A DNA stretch of 64,000 nucleotides from Larix kaempferi (taxonomy: Eukaryota > Streptophyta > Pinopsida > Pinales > Pinaceae), in assembly GCA_027924585.1 (NCBI GenBank), contig BSBM01000096.1, positions 1,612,001-1,676,000 of the forward strand. Direction: 5' to 3'. The first letter of the stretch is position 1; every line of letters begins with the position of its first letter. Position numbers and translations under genes: made by a program. The notes under the pieces are model-generated. The model saw only the letters and a list, made by a program, of their open reading frames with translations, did not search any database and was not told the origin of the DNA. Below are positions 49,086 to 61,975 of the stretch, in pieces.

Positions 49086-49165
49086 CAAAACGCGCACGTG
49101 TTATAGAAGTACAAAATGCGTGCACGATATGTAGTGAAAAAACGCGAACGCGATATAGTCAAGCA
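49086..49165 (+). promoter_or_regulatory. palindromic 26-bp boxes, middle cluster
   Basis: Three degenerate units in a row: AAAACGCGCACGTGTTATAG, AAAATGCGTGCACGATATGT and AAAACGCGAACGCGATATAG, spaced about 26 bp, in the same orientation as the left cluster. They lie about 430-500 bp upstream of the gene B start codon. Confidence 0.6.
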
Positions 49166-49254
49166 CAATAAATAGGTTAGGTGCACGGCTAGGGCAACGA
49201 ACAAAATCAAAGAAAACTAATAATTTATATGGTTACATACAAAACAAATGTTTT

Positions 49255-49605
49255 GTATGGTTTAATACCCCCTAGCTCTCTCCCAATAATCCCTAGATAC
49301 CCCCTATCTCTTTCTAAATATCTGTCCCTCATTCTCCCTACATCCCTCCCTACATGTTTCTTTCATGTTTCTTTCTCTCCCTTACTCCAGCCATGTCTCT
49401 ACCACCCCACTCTCCATCTCTCCACCTTCTCTTTATCTTCGTCATTATCCCTCCCTATAGCACTCTCTCCCTTCTTCTCCCTTAATCACTAACCCTCTAC
49501 GCCTTTATCCCTCCCCCCTGCCCTCTCTGTCTTACCTTGTTCCTAGAGCCCCTCCCCCATAAAGGCCTGTAGACCCTCTTCTAAACATTAATCCCTAAGT
49601 GCATA
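49255..49605. repeat. pyrimidine-rich tract (CTCCC/CTCTC)
   Basis: Almost pure C/T low-complexity sequence with no gene. A longer tract of the same kind lies on the other side of the GAT array (52136-52900). Confidence 0.75.
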
Positions 49606-49610
49606 AGTGC

Positions 49611-50371
49611 ACAAGATGATGAGGAGGAGGAGGGTGATGACAATGAAGATGATCATGATGTAGATGAAGATGATAAAGATGATGATGAGGAGGAGAGTGA
49701 TGACAATGAAGATGATCATGATGCAGATGAAGATGATAAAGATGATAATGTTGATGAAGATGATGGTGATGATGATGAAGATGTTGATGATGATGGTGAT
49801 GGTGATGTTCGGATGATGATGATGATGGTGACATGATGGAGATGTTGATCTGATGAGGAAGATGATGATGATGATGGTGATGATGGTGATGATGATGAAG
49901 ATGTTGATGAGGACGATGATGGAGATGAAGATGATGATGATGAAGAAGATGATGATGATGGAGATGTTGTGTTGATGGGGAACCTAGAGATGACAATGAT
50001 GATGAAGATGGTGATGGTGATGGTGATGGTGATGACGATGAACATTTTGATGATGATGCTGATGGCGATGATGATGAAGATGTTGATGATGATGGTGATG
50101 GTGATGTTTAGATGATGATCATGATGATGTTCAGAAGATCATGATGGTGATGATGGTGATGATGATGGAGAAAATGACGATGATGGATATGTTGATGAGG
50201 AACCTGCAGATGCCAATGATGATGATGATGGAGATGTTGATGAGGAACCTACAAATGCCAATGGTGATGGTGATGACGATGAAGATGTTGATGATGATGG
50301 TGCTGGTAATGATGATGATGATGAAGATGAAGATGATGGTGACATGATGGAGATGTTGATCTGATGAGGAA

Positions 50372-50424
<53 letters not shown>

Positions 50425-50898
50425 AGATGTTGATGATGATGATGACGGTGATGAAGATGATGATGATGAAGAAGATGATGATGATGGAGATGTGTTGATG
50501 GGGAACCTAGAGATGACAATGATGATGAAGATGGTGATGGTGATGACGATGAAGATTTTGATGATGATGTTGATGGCGATGATGATGAAGATGTTGACGA
50601 TGATGGTGATGGTGATGTTTAGATGATGATCATGATGATGTTCAGAAGATCATGATGGTGATGATGGTGATGATGATGGAGAAAATGACGATGATGGATA
50701 TGTTGATGAGGAACCTGCAGATGCCAATGATGACGATGATGGAGATGTTGATGAGGAACCTACAGATGCCAATGATGATGGTGATGACGATGAGGATGTT
50801 GATGATGATGGCGCTGGTAATGATGATGATGATGATGATGGTGATGATGAAGATGAAGATGATGGTGACATGATGGAGATGTTGATCTGACGAGGAAG

Positions 50899-50929
<31 letters not shown>

Positions 50930-51117
50930 AGATGTAGATGACGATGATGATGGTGATGAAGATGATGATGATGAAGAAGATGACGATGATGATGGTGATG
51001 AAGATGATGATGATGAAGAAGATGACGATGATGGAGATGTGTTGATGGGGAACCTAGAGATGACAATGATGATGAAGATGGTGATGGTGATGACGATGAA
51101 GATTTTGATGATGATGC

Positions 51118-51148
<31 letters not shown>

Positions 51149-51185
51149 TATGTTGACGATGATGGTGATGGTGATGTTCAGATGG

Positions 51186-51220
<35 letters not shown>

Positions 51221-51716
51221 ATGTTGATGAGGAAGGGGGAGATGACAATGATGATGAAGATGTTTATGGTCATGAAGATGATGATGATGGTGATGGTGAT
51301 GATGATGGAGATGTTGAAGATGATGGAGATGGCGATGAAGATGATGATGATGATGATGATGATGATGGTGAAGATGATGAAGAAGATGATGATGATGGAG
51401 ATGTTGACCTGATGACGATGAAGATGATGATTATGGTGATGATGATGAAGATGTTGATGTTGATGATGATGGTGATGAAGATGATGATGATGGAGAAGAT
51501 GATTATGATGGATATGTTGATGAGGAACCTACAAATGCCAATGATGATGATGATGATGGTGATGACGATGAAGATGTTGACGATGATGGTGATGGTAATG
51601 ATGATGAAGATGATGATGATGATGGTGATGGTGATGGTGATGTTTAGATGATGATGATGATGATGATGAAGATGATGGTGACATGATGGAGATGTTGATC
51701 TGATTCAAGGAAGATG

Positions 51717-51747
<31 letters not shown>

Positions 51748-52028
51748 AGATGTTGATGATGATGATGATGGTGATGAAGATGATGATGATGAAGAAGATG
51801 ATGATGATGGAGATGTTGATGTTGATGGGGAACCTAGAGATGACAATGATGATGGATATGGTGATGGTGATGGTGATGGTGATGACGATGAAGATTTTGA
51901 TGATGATGGTGATGGTGATGATGATGAAGATGTTGATGATGATGGTGATGTTTAGATGATGATCATGATGATGTTCAGAAGATGATGATAATGATGATGG
52001 AGATGTTGATTTGATGAGGAATATGATG

Positions 52029-52059
<31 letters not shown>

Positions 52060-52135
52060 AGATGTTGATGATGACGATGATGGTCATGAAGATGATGATG
52101 ATGAAGAATATGATGCTGATGGAGAATATGATGCT
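49611..52135. repeat. GAT trinucleotide array with higher-order structure
   Basis: 2.5 kb of GAT/GAA/GGT-type triplets. Longer units recur: AACCTAGAGATGACAATGAT at 49981, 50504, 51051 and 51831, and GAGGAACCTGCAGATGCCAA near 50198 and 50708. In the Asp frame the first 200 bp read DDNEDDHDVDEDD-type acidic text with no start codon. All frames over the array, on either strand, are low-complexity by-products. Confidence 0.93.
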
Positions 52136-52914
52136 CACAACTCCCTCTAGTCTCTCTCTCCCCAACCATCAATCTCTTGCTCTCTCTCTCTCTCTCTCAA
52201 ACACACACACATACACACACATTATGTCACTTTCCATTCTCAAACCCATTCCCCCTCCATCCATATCTATCTCCAACTTTCTCCCTCCATCTCTCACCCT
52301 ACCTTCTCTCCCTCCCTCTCTTGTTGCCTGTCTCTCACCTTCTATCCCTCCCTCATCTTTCCCTCAACCTATCCCAATCTCTCCATCACTCCCTCTCTCT
52401 CCATCGCCACCACTCTCTGCATGTCTCCCACCAACACTTTCTGTCCCTCCCTTCCTATCTCTTATTTCGTTCTATCCCCATCTATCTCTCACTCCCTCCA
52501 AATCCATTCCTCCCCATTGTCCCTCTCCCTCCCTCGCTCTATGTCTCTCCCCCCCTTGTATTCTTTATTTCTCTCTCACATCCCCCTTGCCTCCATCCAT
52601 TCCCCCTTGTCACTCAAGTCTCACTTTCAACTTCTAACCCTATACCTCTTCAGAACCTATTCTACTCCTAATAGTGCTCTCAAGCTCCACTTCCCTTCAC
52701 CCCCTGTAGCCCATCATGTTCTCATTCCCTTCATCTCTCCCCACTCAAGCTTCCAACATCCTTCTAAGCCCTTGACCCTTTCCCACCCCTATTAAATATT
52801 AACCATACATTCCCTTGACCCTTCCCCACCCCTTCTCAAATATTAAACAAAAATTCCCTTGAGTCTTCCACACCCCCTCTTTCTCAAGGATTAAACATGT
52901 ATTTTATGATTTGA
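52136..52914. repeat. pyrimidine-rich tract (CTCTCTCCC)
   Basis: CT-rich low-complexity DNA, including a (CT)n run near 52175 and (CA)n near 52199. Long Ser/Leu/Pro frames in it are composition artefacts. CATTCCCTTGACCC-TTCC-CACCCC is repeated near 52810 and 52850. Confidence 0.75.
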
Positions 52915-52916
52915 AT

Positions 52917-53045
52917 AACGCGAGCGCGTTTTGTAACTATATAATGCGTACGTGTTATGTAGTTATATAACGCGTACGCGTTAAGTAGTTATATAACGCG
53001 CACGCGTTATGTAGTTATATAGCGCGTACGTGTTATTTACATCTA
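52917..53045 (+). promoter_or_regulatory. palindromic 26-bp boxes, right cluster (five units)
   Basis: Units start at 52917, 52943, 52969, 52995 and 53021, exactly 26 bp apart. The best, AACGCGTACGCGTTAAGTAG, contains the full palindrome. The array ends TTATTTACATCTAAAA, matching TTATGTAAATCTAAAA after the left cluster, and in both places GAATTTAAA follows. The left and right clusters are therefore direct, not inverted, repeats, 17 kb apart. Confidence 0.8.
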
Positions 53046-56000
53046 AAAGCGTGGCAATATTTTTGAATTTAAACAGGCCGAGTCACATGCTCACATGTCA
53101 ACAATAATCCTATGTGTATGCTTTGGAGTTTGCTTCGGTAATTCCAAACCTGTGCTATGTTAATGAAAAACCAAAGCTAATTGGGTATTTCTTCCAGTTT
53201 CTGGAGAAGCCTGTGCTTAGCCACTCGTTACAATATGCTACACAAAGTCATTTTTGACGAAATCTTAGACACAAATAACATTTTTTCTGCAGATTCCAAA
53301 TATGTAACTTTTATTTTGAAATATTAATTTTTCCTATTTTCTTTCAATTTCTTTTCTGTCCTACCTCCTTAACTCGTGAAACACACTGTTAGTGTTTCTT
53401 CCATAACTTTTTCAATTCTCAATCATTTCAAAAAAAAATTGTATGGTGCACAAGAGGACACTAACCTCCACGTTCTATGAAAAACCCATTTCAAGATTTT
53501 TGCATTAAGACCTTCAAAGGCTCTACCCACAAAAGAGGTAATATTTTCGAGGTTTGATCAGTTAGACAACTATAAAAAAATTACAAAATTACTAATTTAA
53601 TTTTCAAAAAATAATGGCGCACAAGTGCTATGTGTTCTCTACATGCATGCCGATTTTTGTAGCTTGATTCCATCATTTAGGCCCTCAAAGGCTCTACCCA
53701 CAAAAACATATACCTTATCATTTGCCTAAAAAATAAGAAGTGTCTGTTAGGAAAAATGAAACTTGACATAGCTATGCAAATTTTCAATACATAAAAGTTA
53801 TATATTCAGAAACGTGATTCAATTTCCTACATTTCATCTTTTTTACTCAATGCAAGATATTTTGCGTAAGTAGATCAAAAAATCCAAGTAAGTTGAGGGA
53901 TGCCTGCTTTTTCAGTTTTCTATTGCATCTAACGTGCCAAAAGTGACCCTCATTAGCTTGCACTGACCCCTTTGTTTGCTTCCTATGTGCTTCATTAATC
54001 TTTCTCTATGCTTGGATTCCCTAGCTTTCTTCACTAATGTTCCTAGGAATATCTTTACTAGTGTTTTGATTGTTGATATCCTTCTCGTTGGAAGCCATCT
54101 CCGGTATTACCACCTATCTTTCTCTATAGAGGGGTAGAAGATTTCTCATTGTCAATGGAACTTAGTCTCTTTCATACCTATTTGAATGCAACCTTTTGAG
54201 TTTGTTCCTTTTCAATTGCTAGCATTTTCCTTTCTAAGACATGCTCAAAATATTTTCATTTTGAAATCTTATTCCTGACACTTTTGGTTATTGTAATCCC
54301 AACCTATGCTCTATGAAGCAATATGATCCTTAACTATTACTAGAGGGTCATGCATTTTGAAATATTCTTCCTTAAGTTGATAGTTTTCTATCTTATTGGT
54401 TTCCTTCTATGCATAAAAAAATTGGAAAGTTCATAGACACCCATAGTGATAGAATAAGGCCCACGTATCATTTCTTCTATTTTTTAATTCAATGGCACAT
54501 TAAAACCATGAAGAGTTATATGATAGGCTTTATCTTTCAATATATATTACACACATGTTTTCCTAGTGTATGAAGAGAATTTGTGCCACCAAAGGTTCTC
54601 ATGTAATTCAAAATGTTAGTTACAAACTAGTTTCCAATTGGATCTATACTTTGTAGAGATGGGGTAAAGATTCCCACAAATGTATTCATATAGAGAGTAT
54701 CAAAAAAATTATTTCATAAGAATTGTTTTATTACAAATTTTGATAACAAGTATATCCAATCTAATTGTGAATATCCTAGCATATATTACTCTCTACTAAG
54801 TGTATATGGTATGCCAATTGTATTGACATTCTCCAAATACTTCAACATCATCACTCCAAGGAACCAATTATCTTCTTTAATTCGATTGTGTTTCTTGGCT
54901 GATGAATTTCTTAAGAGTTTGAGTTTTTGTGTTGTTTTATTTGAGTTTGTAATATCTATGGTGCTTTTTGGGTTGAGTCGTGAATCTTAGACTTCAATTT
55001 TTTGGTTCATTTCACTTCATTCATCTAGACACACTATGTTCTAGGAGAGTCGTGACTCGTTACATGCAACACTGGAGTAAAAACCCATTGCTCATAATAT
55101 GATATGTTTTGTTTAATCTCTTCCACCATGGATGATCTATGTTGTATCAACGATTGCATGATCTATGTTGTATCAACAATTGTAGGATATATGGTGTATC
55201 AAGTGTTGCAACTTAATTCTTTCTCATGGATTATGGAGTGCTTGCATAGGAATCAAACATGACACTAGTCATTTGAGGTTGAAGCAACAAACAAAGCTGG
55301 GAGTCAAAATTGGTTGCATATTGCCATTTGATGATTAAATAACGATAAGCATTACTTCCCTAGGCCAAAAAAAATTGACAATCAAATGAAAAATGAACGA
55401 AGTTGCATCTGTAGAATGATTAGGCCCATAATGAAGGATCTTTGCAATTTCTTATTGCGTGAGATATCATATTTTGGTGCTAGAAACAGGCAATAATAAT
55501 TTGATTTTCTATGCCCATTCCAATTGCGGTTTTTGGGACTGTACATAGCAATTCTAAGCTTCAATTTTTAGTTACACAATGCATTTCACCTTGTAGGCTC
55601 ATTCCTCTGGACTCCAAAAATATACTTTAGGACTAGGTATGTTAACAAAATGGTTAACTATAATTGGATTCGTACAGACTCCAAATAAATACTTTAGGAC
55701 TAGATACGTTAACTAAATGGTTAAAAACTTAAATATATCTACGATTTGAAATTTTTAAAATTGACGTATCTTCATTGATATTCTCTTTAACATGGAACCT
55801 TCTTTTGCTTATGTTGATTTCAAATTCAATTTATTGTGTTTATTTCCCCTTCATGGATTTGCTTTTCTATAGAGCTCTTTCACAGAGTCTTCTTCTGTCT
55901 TTTCCTTTGTCTTCCACCACTCTCTGGATCATTTATGTTCATTATGTAGTTAACATTGCTTGCATTTTTTGTGTCATGTCTTGCAGGTATTCATTAATTT

Positions 56001-56142
56001 GTGGTTTTTATCTATGTGACGCTACATGCAACCTTATTTCAATAGTGTATCCCTTGTTGGGATTCCATTCCACATTAATACTCTCATTTTTTTTATAAAA
56101 ATCAAAATATAGTATGTACACATTGGTTTGACATTATATACA
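53046..56142. other. AT-rich intergenic DNA with small duplications
   Basis: No gene is recognised. TCAAAGGCTCTACCCACAAAA occurs near 53513 and 53683 in longer related segments; GATCTATGTTGTATCAAC is tandemly repeated at 55135-55215; ATACTTTAGGACTAG recurs near 55622 and 55691. A 107-codon hydrophobic plus frame at 55775-56098 is probably chance. Confidence 0.45.
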
Positions 56143-56276
56143 CTAGCAAGCCATATTAATATTACTAATATGGCTTATATACGCCAATCGGCGTATATCA
56201 ATATGATTTAAATGTGGTTGATATATGCCGATTGACATATATAAGCCATATTATTACTATTAATATGGCTTGCTAG
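56143..56276. mobile_element. foldback MITE-like element (134 bp)
   Basis: CTAGCAAGCCATATTAATA at 56143 is matched by its reverse complement ending at 56276, and the pairing continues almost to the centre. Inside are CGCCAATCGGCG and TGCCGATTGACA. The whole element is one imperfect inverted repeat. No clear target duplication. Confidence 0.75.
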
Positions 56277-56279
56277 TTG

Positions 56280-57440
56280 ACGATCGACCCGCTCATTAAC
56301 TTTGGTGAATTATTAATTATTATAATTAGTATAATTAATATTATAATCAATAATTAATATTATTATAATTAGTATTAAAAATGTTAATATTATAATTATA
56401 ATTATAATTATTATTATTATAATGATAATAATAATAATAATAATTATTACTATAATAATAATAATAATATAATTATAATAATAATAATAATAATAATAAT
56501 AATTATTATTATTATTATTATTATATATTGATTATTTATTACACGAGATTATTTTTTTTCCAGCAGAAAAAAATTGTACTATTGCTATTCCAAGGAATCA
56601 AATAGTACAAAGATAGTGGGAATATCTTATCTTGAGATATTCAATACAGTATATATTCTCAAAAAATTTCATAAGTCCTCTATATATATATCATCGCCCC
56701 CCCAAAAAATAACTTAAACTAAACTTTAAGTTCATCCCAGATTTATTACATGAAATTATTATTATTATTATTATATAGTGATTATTTATTACACGAAATT
56801 ATTATTATTATTATTAATTAAATAATAAATAATATTTAAATAATAAATAATATAATCAATAATCAATAATATAATAACAATTATAATTGTTATTATAATA
56901 ATTGTTATAATAATGATAATTATTGTTCTTATAATAATTGTTTTATAATAATAATTATTGTTATTATAAGAATTATTATTATTATTATAGTTATAGTTAT
57001 AATTAATTATAATATTAATATTAAAGTGAGAATATAACTTATAAGAATTAATGATAATATTAATATTAATAATTAATAATTATTCCATATTAAATCGTGA
57101 TAATAATAATATTAATTATTAATTATTAATTATTAATTATTAATTAAATCATATTAATTATTAATTAAGTCATATTAATTAATTATTTATATTTAATATT
57201 TAAACCATATCAAAAAATTATTAAGCCATATTAATGGTAATATTAATATTAATATTATGTCATATTAATATTAATATTAGGCCATATTAATATTAATTAA
57301 TACTAATTAAGCCATATTAGTTATAATATTCATATTAATAATTATTAATATTAATTCAGTCATATTAATGTTAATGTTAATATTAAGCCATATTATTATT
57401 AGAATTATAACTATTATTATCATTAGAATTATAATTATTA
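56280..57440. repeat. AAT/ATT-rich array
   Basis: About 1.1 kb of A/T triplets with many short inverted repeats. GCCATATTAATATTAATATT-type units, related to the MITE arms, recur between about 57220 and 57420, so the array may have grown partly from MITE sequence. Confidence 0.85.
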
Positions 57441-57449
57441 TAACATTAG

Positions 57450-60400
57450 CTAGCCAATGTTAACTTTGTGTGGCCAAGGGTAACCAGGGTTGACTTTGGT
57501 TGAATTATGGTTAATAATGGTTTATCACCATTGATTATGGTTTAGTTTTAGTTGACTTTGGTTGACTATGGTTAACTATGGTTGACCATGGTTTACGATA
57601 TTTGAACATAGTTGACTTTGGTTGACCATTGTTTAACATGGTAGACCATGGTTGACTTTGGTTGAACATGGGTGAGCATGGTTGACCATGGGCAAATATG
57701 GTTTACTACAGTTGAATTTGGTTGACCATGGTTAAATTTGGCTAAACATGGTTTACCATGGCTAATGGTGGTTGACCAGGGTTGAGTGACTCTACTTAAA
57801 CATGGTTTACCATGGCTAATGGTGGATGACCATGGCTAATGGTGGTTGACTATGGTTGACCTAAGTAGACCATGGTTGACTCTCGTTGACCATGGTTGAC
57901 TTTGGTTAACCATGGTTAGCCACGGTTGAATATGGTTGACAATGGTCGATGATGCTTGACCATGGTTGACTATGGTTGACCATCACTGACTATAGTTGCC
58001 CATGGTTTACTATGGTTGACCATGGTTGATTATGATTGACCAAGGTTGACTATAGTTTCCCATGGTTGGTGATGGTTGACTTCGATTGATTTTAATATCA
58101 TATGGTTGACTATGGATGACTTTGGTTGATTTTAATATCATACGATTGACTTATTCGCTTCATCATGGGTGACACTGAGGGTTGACTTTAAAATCATATG
58201 TTTGATTATAATTTCACTATTGTATGACAATTGTTGAATTTGATTGAATATGGTTGACTATCGTTGACTTTGTTTAATAAATGTTGACTTTAGTTGACCA
58301 TGGTTGACTTTGGTTAACCATGTCTGGCCATGTTTGACTATGACTAAACATGGTTGAATTTGGTTGACCATAGTTGACATTGGTTGACTTTGGTTGACTT
58401 TAGTTTACTATGGCTCACTTTGGTTGACCATGGTTGACTTTTAGTTGACCATGGTTGACATTAGCTGACCATGGTTGACATTGGTTGGATTTTAGTTGAC
58501 CATGGTTGAATTTGGTTTACTTTGGTTTATGTTTGGTTGACAATGGTTGACCAAGCTTGACTTTGTTTGACCATGGTTGACTTTTGGTTGACCATGGTTG
58601 ACTTCAGTTGTCTATGGTTTACCATGGCTAACCATGGATAACAACTGATGACTTTAGTTGATTTTTGTTGACTATGGTCATGGATGACCATGGTTGAATT
58701 TGTTTGATTTTGTTTGCCCATGGTTGCCTTTGGGTTAACAATGGTTGACTATTGTTGACCATGCTTAACCATGGTTGATTATGGTTAACTATGGTTCACC
58801 ACAATTGACCATGGTTGAATTTCGCTTAAGTTTTAGTTGACCATCATTGGCTTTTGGTTTTAGTTAACCATCATTGACTTTTGGATGACCATGGTTGACT
58901 TTGGCTAAACATGGTTTACCATGGCTAATGGTGGTTGACCAAGGTTGAGTGACTCTAGCTAAACATGGTTTACCATGTGTAATGGTGGATGACCATGGTT
59001 TACCATGGCTAATAGCGGTTGACTATGGTTGACCTAAGTAGACCATGGTTGATTCTGGTTGACTCTCGTTGACCATGGTTGACTTTGCTTAACCATGGTT
59101 AGCCTTGGTTGAATATGGTTAACAATGGTCGACGATGCTTGACCATGGTTGACTATGGTTGGCCATCACTGATTATAGTTTCCTATGGTTTACTATGGTT
59201 GACCATGGTTGATTATGGTTGACCATGGTTGACTATAGTTTCCCATGGTTGGTGATGGTTGGCTTCGATTGATTTTAATATCATATGGTTGACTTTGGTT
59301 GATTTTAATATTATAGGGTTGACTATGGTTGACTTATTCGCTACATCATGGGTGACACTGAGCGTTGACTTTAAAATCATATGTTTGATTATAATTCCAC
59401 TATTGTATGACAGTTGTTGAATTTGATTGAATATGGTTGACTATCGTTGACTTTGTTTAACAATGGTTGACTTTAGTTGAACATAGTGGACCGTGGTTGA
59501 CTTTGGTTGACCATGTTTGACTATGACTAAACATGGCTGAATTTGGTTGACCATAGGTGACATTGGTTGACCATAGTTGACATTGGTTGATTGTGGTCGT
59601 CTTTGGTTGACCATAGTTGACATTGGTTGATCGTGGTCATCTTTGGTTGACCATGGTTGACTTTTTGATTGACTTTTTCTTAACCATGGTTGACATTAGC
59701 TGACAATGGTTGACATTGGTTAGATTTTGGTTGACCATGGTTGAATTTGGTTTATGTTTGGTTAACAATGGTTGAACAAGATTAACTTTTTACCATGGTT
59801 GACTTTTGGTTGACTTTGGTTGACCATGGTTGACTTAAGTTGTCCATGGTTTACCATGGATAACGATGGTTGACTTTGGTTGATTTTTGTTGACTATGGT
59901 CATGGATGACCATGGTTGACTTTATTTGACTCTATTTGCCCATGGTTTCCTTTGGGTTAACAATGGTTGACTAGGGTTGACCATGCTTAACCATTGATAA
60001 TTTTGGTTAATTATGGTTGACCACACTTGACCATGGTTGAATTTCGCTTGAGTTTTAGTTGACCCTCGTTGACTTTTGTTTGGTTTTGGTTGACCATGAT
60101 TGACTTTGTGTGACCATGGTTGATTATGGTTGACCATGGTTGAATTTGTTGGATTTAGTTGACTTTGGTTGAATTTTGTTGACTTTGGTTAACTATGGTT
60201 GACTTTCGTTAACATTTCTTTGCCATGGTTGACTTTGGTTGACTGTGCTTGACTTTAAAATCATATAGTTGATTATAATTCAACTATTGTTTGACTATTG
60301 TTGAATATGGTTGAATATAGTTTACTGTGTTTGACTTTGCTTGGTTGTGGTTGATTGTAGTGGACCATGGTTGACTTTGGGTGACCATGGTTGACTATGG

Positions 60401-60530
60401 TTGACCATGGTAAACTTTGGTTTACCATGGTTGACTATGGTTGACCATGGGTGATATTGGCTGACTTATGTTGACCATGGTTGACTTTGGTTAACCATGG
60501 TTGGCTTCGACTTCACTTTTAGTTTATGAC
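57450..60530. repeat. decamer array TTGACYWTGG with ~1.2-kb higher-order repeat
   Basis: 3.1 kb built from ten-base units such as TTGACCATGG, TTGACTATGG and TTGACTTTGG. Longer segments recur in order: GGTTGAGTGACTCTA at about 57781 and 58943; TTGATTTTAATATCATA near 58085 and 59268; TTTGGGTTAACAATGGTTGACTA near 58729 and 59951. So about two and a half higher-order units of 1.16-1.22 kb are present. Minus frames are repeat shadows. Confidence 0.93.
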
Positions 60531-61576
60531 TTTGGTTAATAATATTATTATTATATGATAATAGAATATTGATATTTAAATATTCATTTAAATTATATAT
60601 AATAATAAAATGTTAATTTTTATTAAATATATTTAGTCTTAATCAAATTATTAAAAAAAAAAATCTTTATTATTACTATTTTTGAACAGTTATCTGAAAA
60701 AAATGTAATAAAAAAAAAAATTATACATCTAACTTTTTTTCTTTAAAAATGTTGTTATTTTAAATAAAAAGCTATTAAAAATTAATAATTTTAGAGACTT
60801 TAGATATTTAGATACAATTAATGTAATGAATTATTTAATATTAGTAATAAAAAATTATAAGCATACCAAATAAAAGATAAATTTGTATAGTGAATTACTT
60901 ATTAATAATAACAAAAATTTACGTAAAAAAGAAAAAATAATATAATGAATTACTTTTCAATTTCCAAATAAAAATGCTTAATCATAATGAGATTCATCTA
61001 TGGCAAAAATGTTACATTTAATTTTAGAGACTGTTTAATTGAAAAATAAAAGATACAAATGAGTATTAATTAGATCGAATAACAATTATTATATAAAAGT
61101 TCATAAATTATTTAGTGGATGGAATGAAATCCATCTATCCCCACCAACGGACCACCATATTCTTGACACATTAATTCTATTTTTTTAAGTAATTGCATAC
61201 TATTATAAGTTAATTCTATTTTTTTAAGTAATTGCATACTATTATAACTAACATAAATCCATATTAACTCCATATCTTTGTGTCAAGATTGATAGAATCC
61301 CTAAAAATATAAGCCTCTTACTTTTTAAAATGAAATCCATTTTAAAAAAGATTTCTAACTTTCATATAATATTAAATTAGGATAAATAATATTGACTTAG
61401 GATATAGATGGATGGTGATTACTTTCAAATCTATATAATAAGAAATATTGTTAAACACATTTTTTTTTCTTTCTTCAATTTTTAACATTTTTTTTCTTAT
61501 ATATTTTGTGTCTTTGTACTATTAAAAATAATTACCAACATTTAACTTCATTTAATAATCAAAATTTTTTTAATAA
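60531..61576. other. very AT-rich intergenic DNA
   Basis: No gene. TTAATTCTATTTTTTTAAGTAATTGCATACTATTATAA is tandemly duplicated near 61171 and 61210. Confidence 0.5.
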
Positions 61577-61975
61577 TGAAATTTCAAATATTTTCACATC
61601 CAAAATTAGTAAAATTACTATAAATATATATATTGAATAATAAAAGTAAAATCACCATTATCATTACCATTAAATTTAAAAATAAAATAAAAACCATTAC
61701 CATTGAATTTAAAATAACCTGATATGAATAATAATATATTTAATAAAAAGTACCAGCATACATGTATCTGATATATGAAATTTCAAATATTTTCACATCC
61801 AAAATTAATAAAATTACTATAAATATATATATTGAATAATTAAAATAAAATCACCATTATCATTACCATTAAATTTAAAAATAAAATAAAAACCATTACC
61901 ATTGAATTTAAAATAACATGATATGAATAATAATATATTTAATAAAAAGTAGCAGCATACATGTATCTGATATCT
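61577..61975 (+). repeat. two-copy tandem duplication (199-bp period)
   Basis: TGAAATTTCAAATATTTTCA starts at 61577 and at 61776; the copies are nearly identical to their ends, so the duplication is recent compared with others in the window. Confidence 0.9.

Noticed and set aside
49595-52172. Long His-, Ser- or Met-rich frames in the GAT array
   Set aside because: They are triplet-repeat translations on both strands with no start context, no domains and equal length in competing frames.
52177-52795. Ser/Leu/Pro-rich frames of 124-208 codons
   Set aside because: Pyrimidine-rich DNA rarely contains stop codons, and three overlapping frames are open at once.
35848-53045. Terminal inverted repeats at the outer box clusters
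   Set aside because: The flanking TCTAAAA and GAATTTAAA sequences lie in the same orientation at both sites, so they are direct repeats; no inverted termini or target duplication could be found by eye.
55775-56098. 107-codon hydrophobic protein
   Set aside because: T-rich DNA yields Leu/Phe/Ile/Ser frames by chance; no promoter, homology or conserved pattern supports it.
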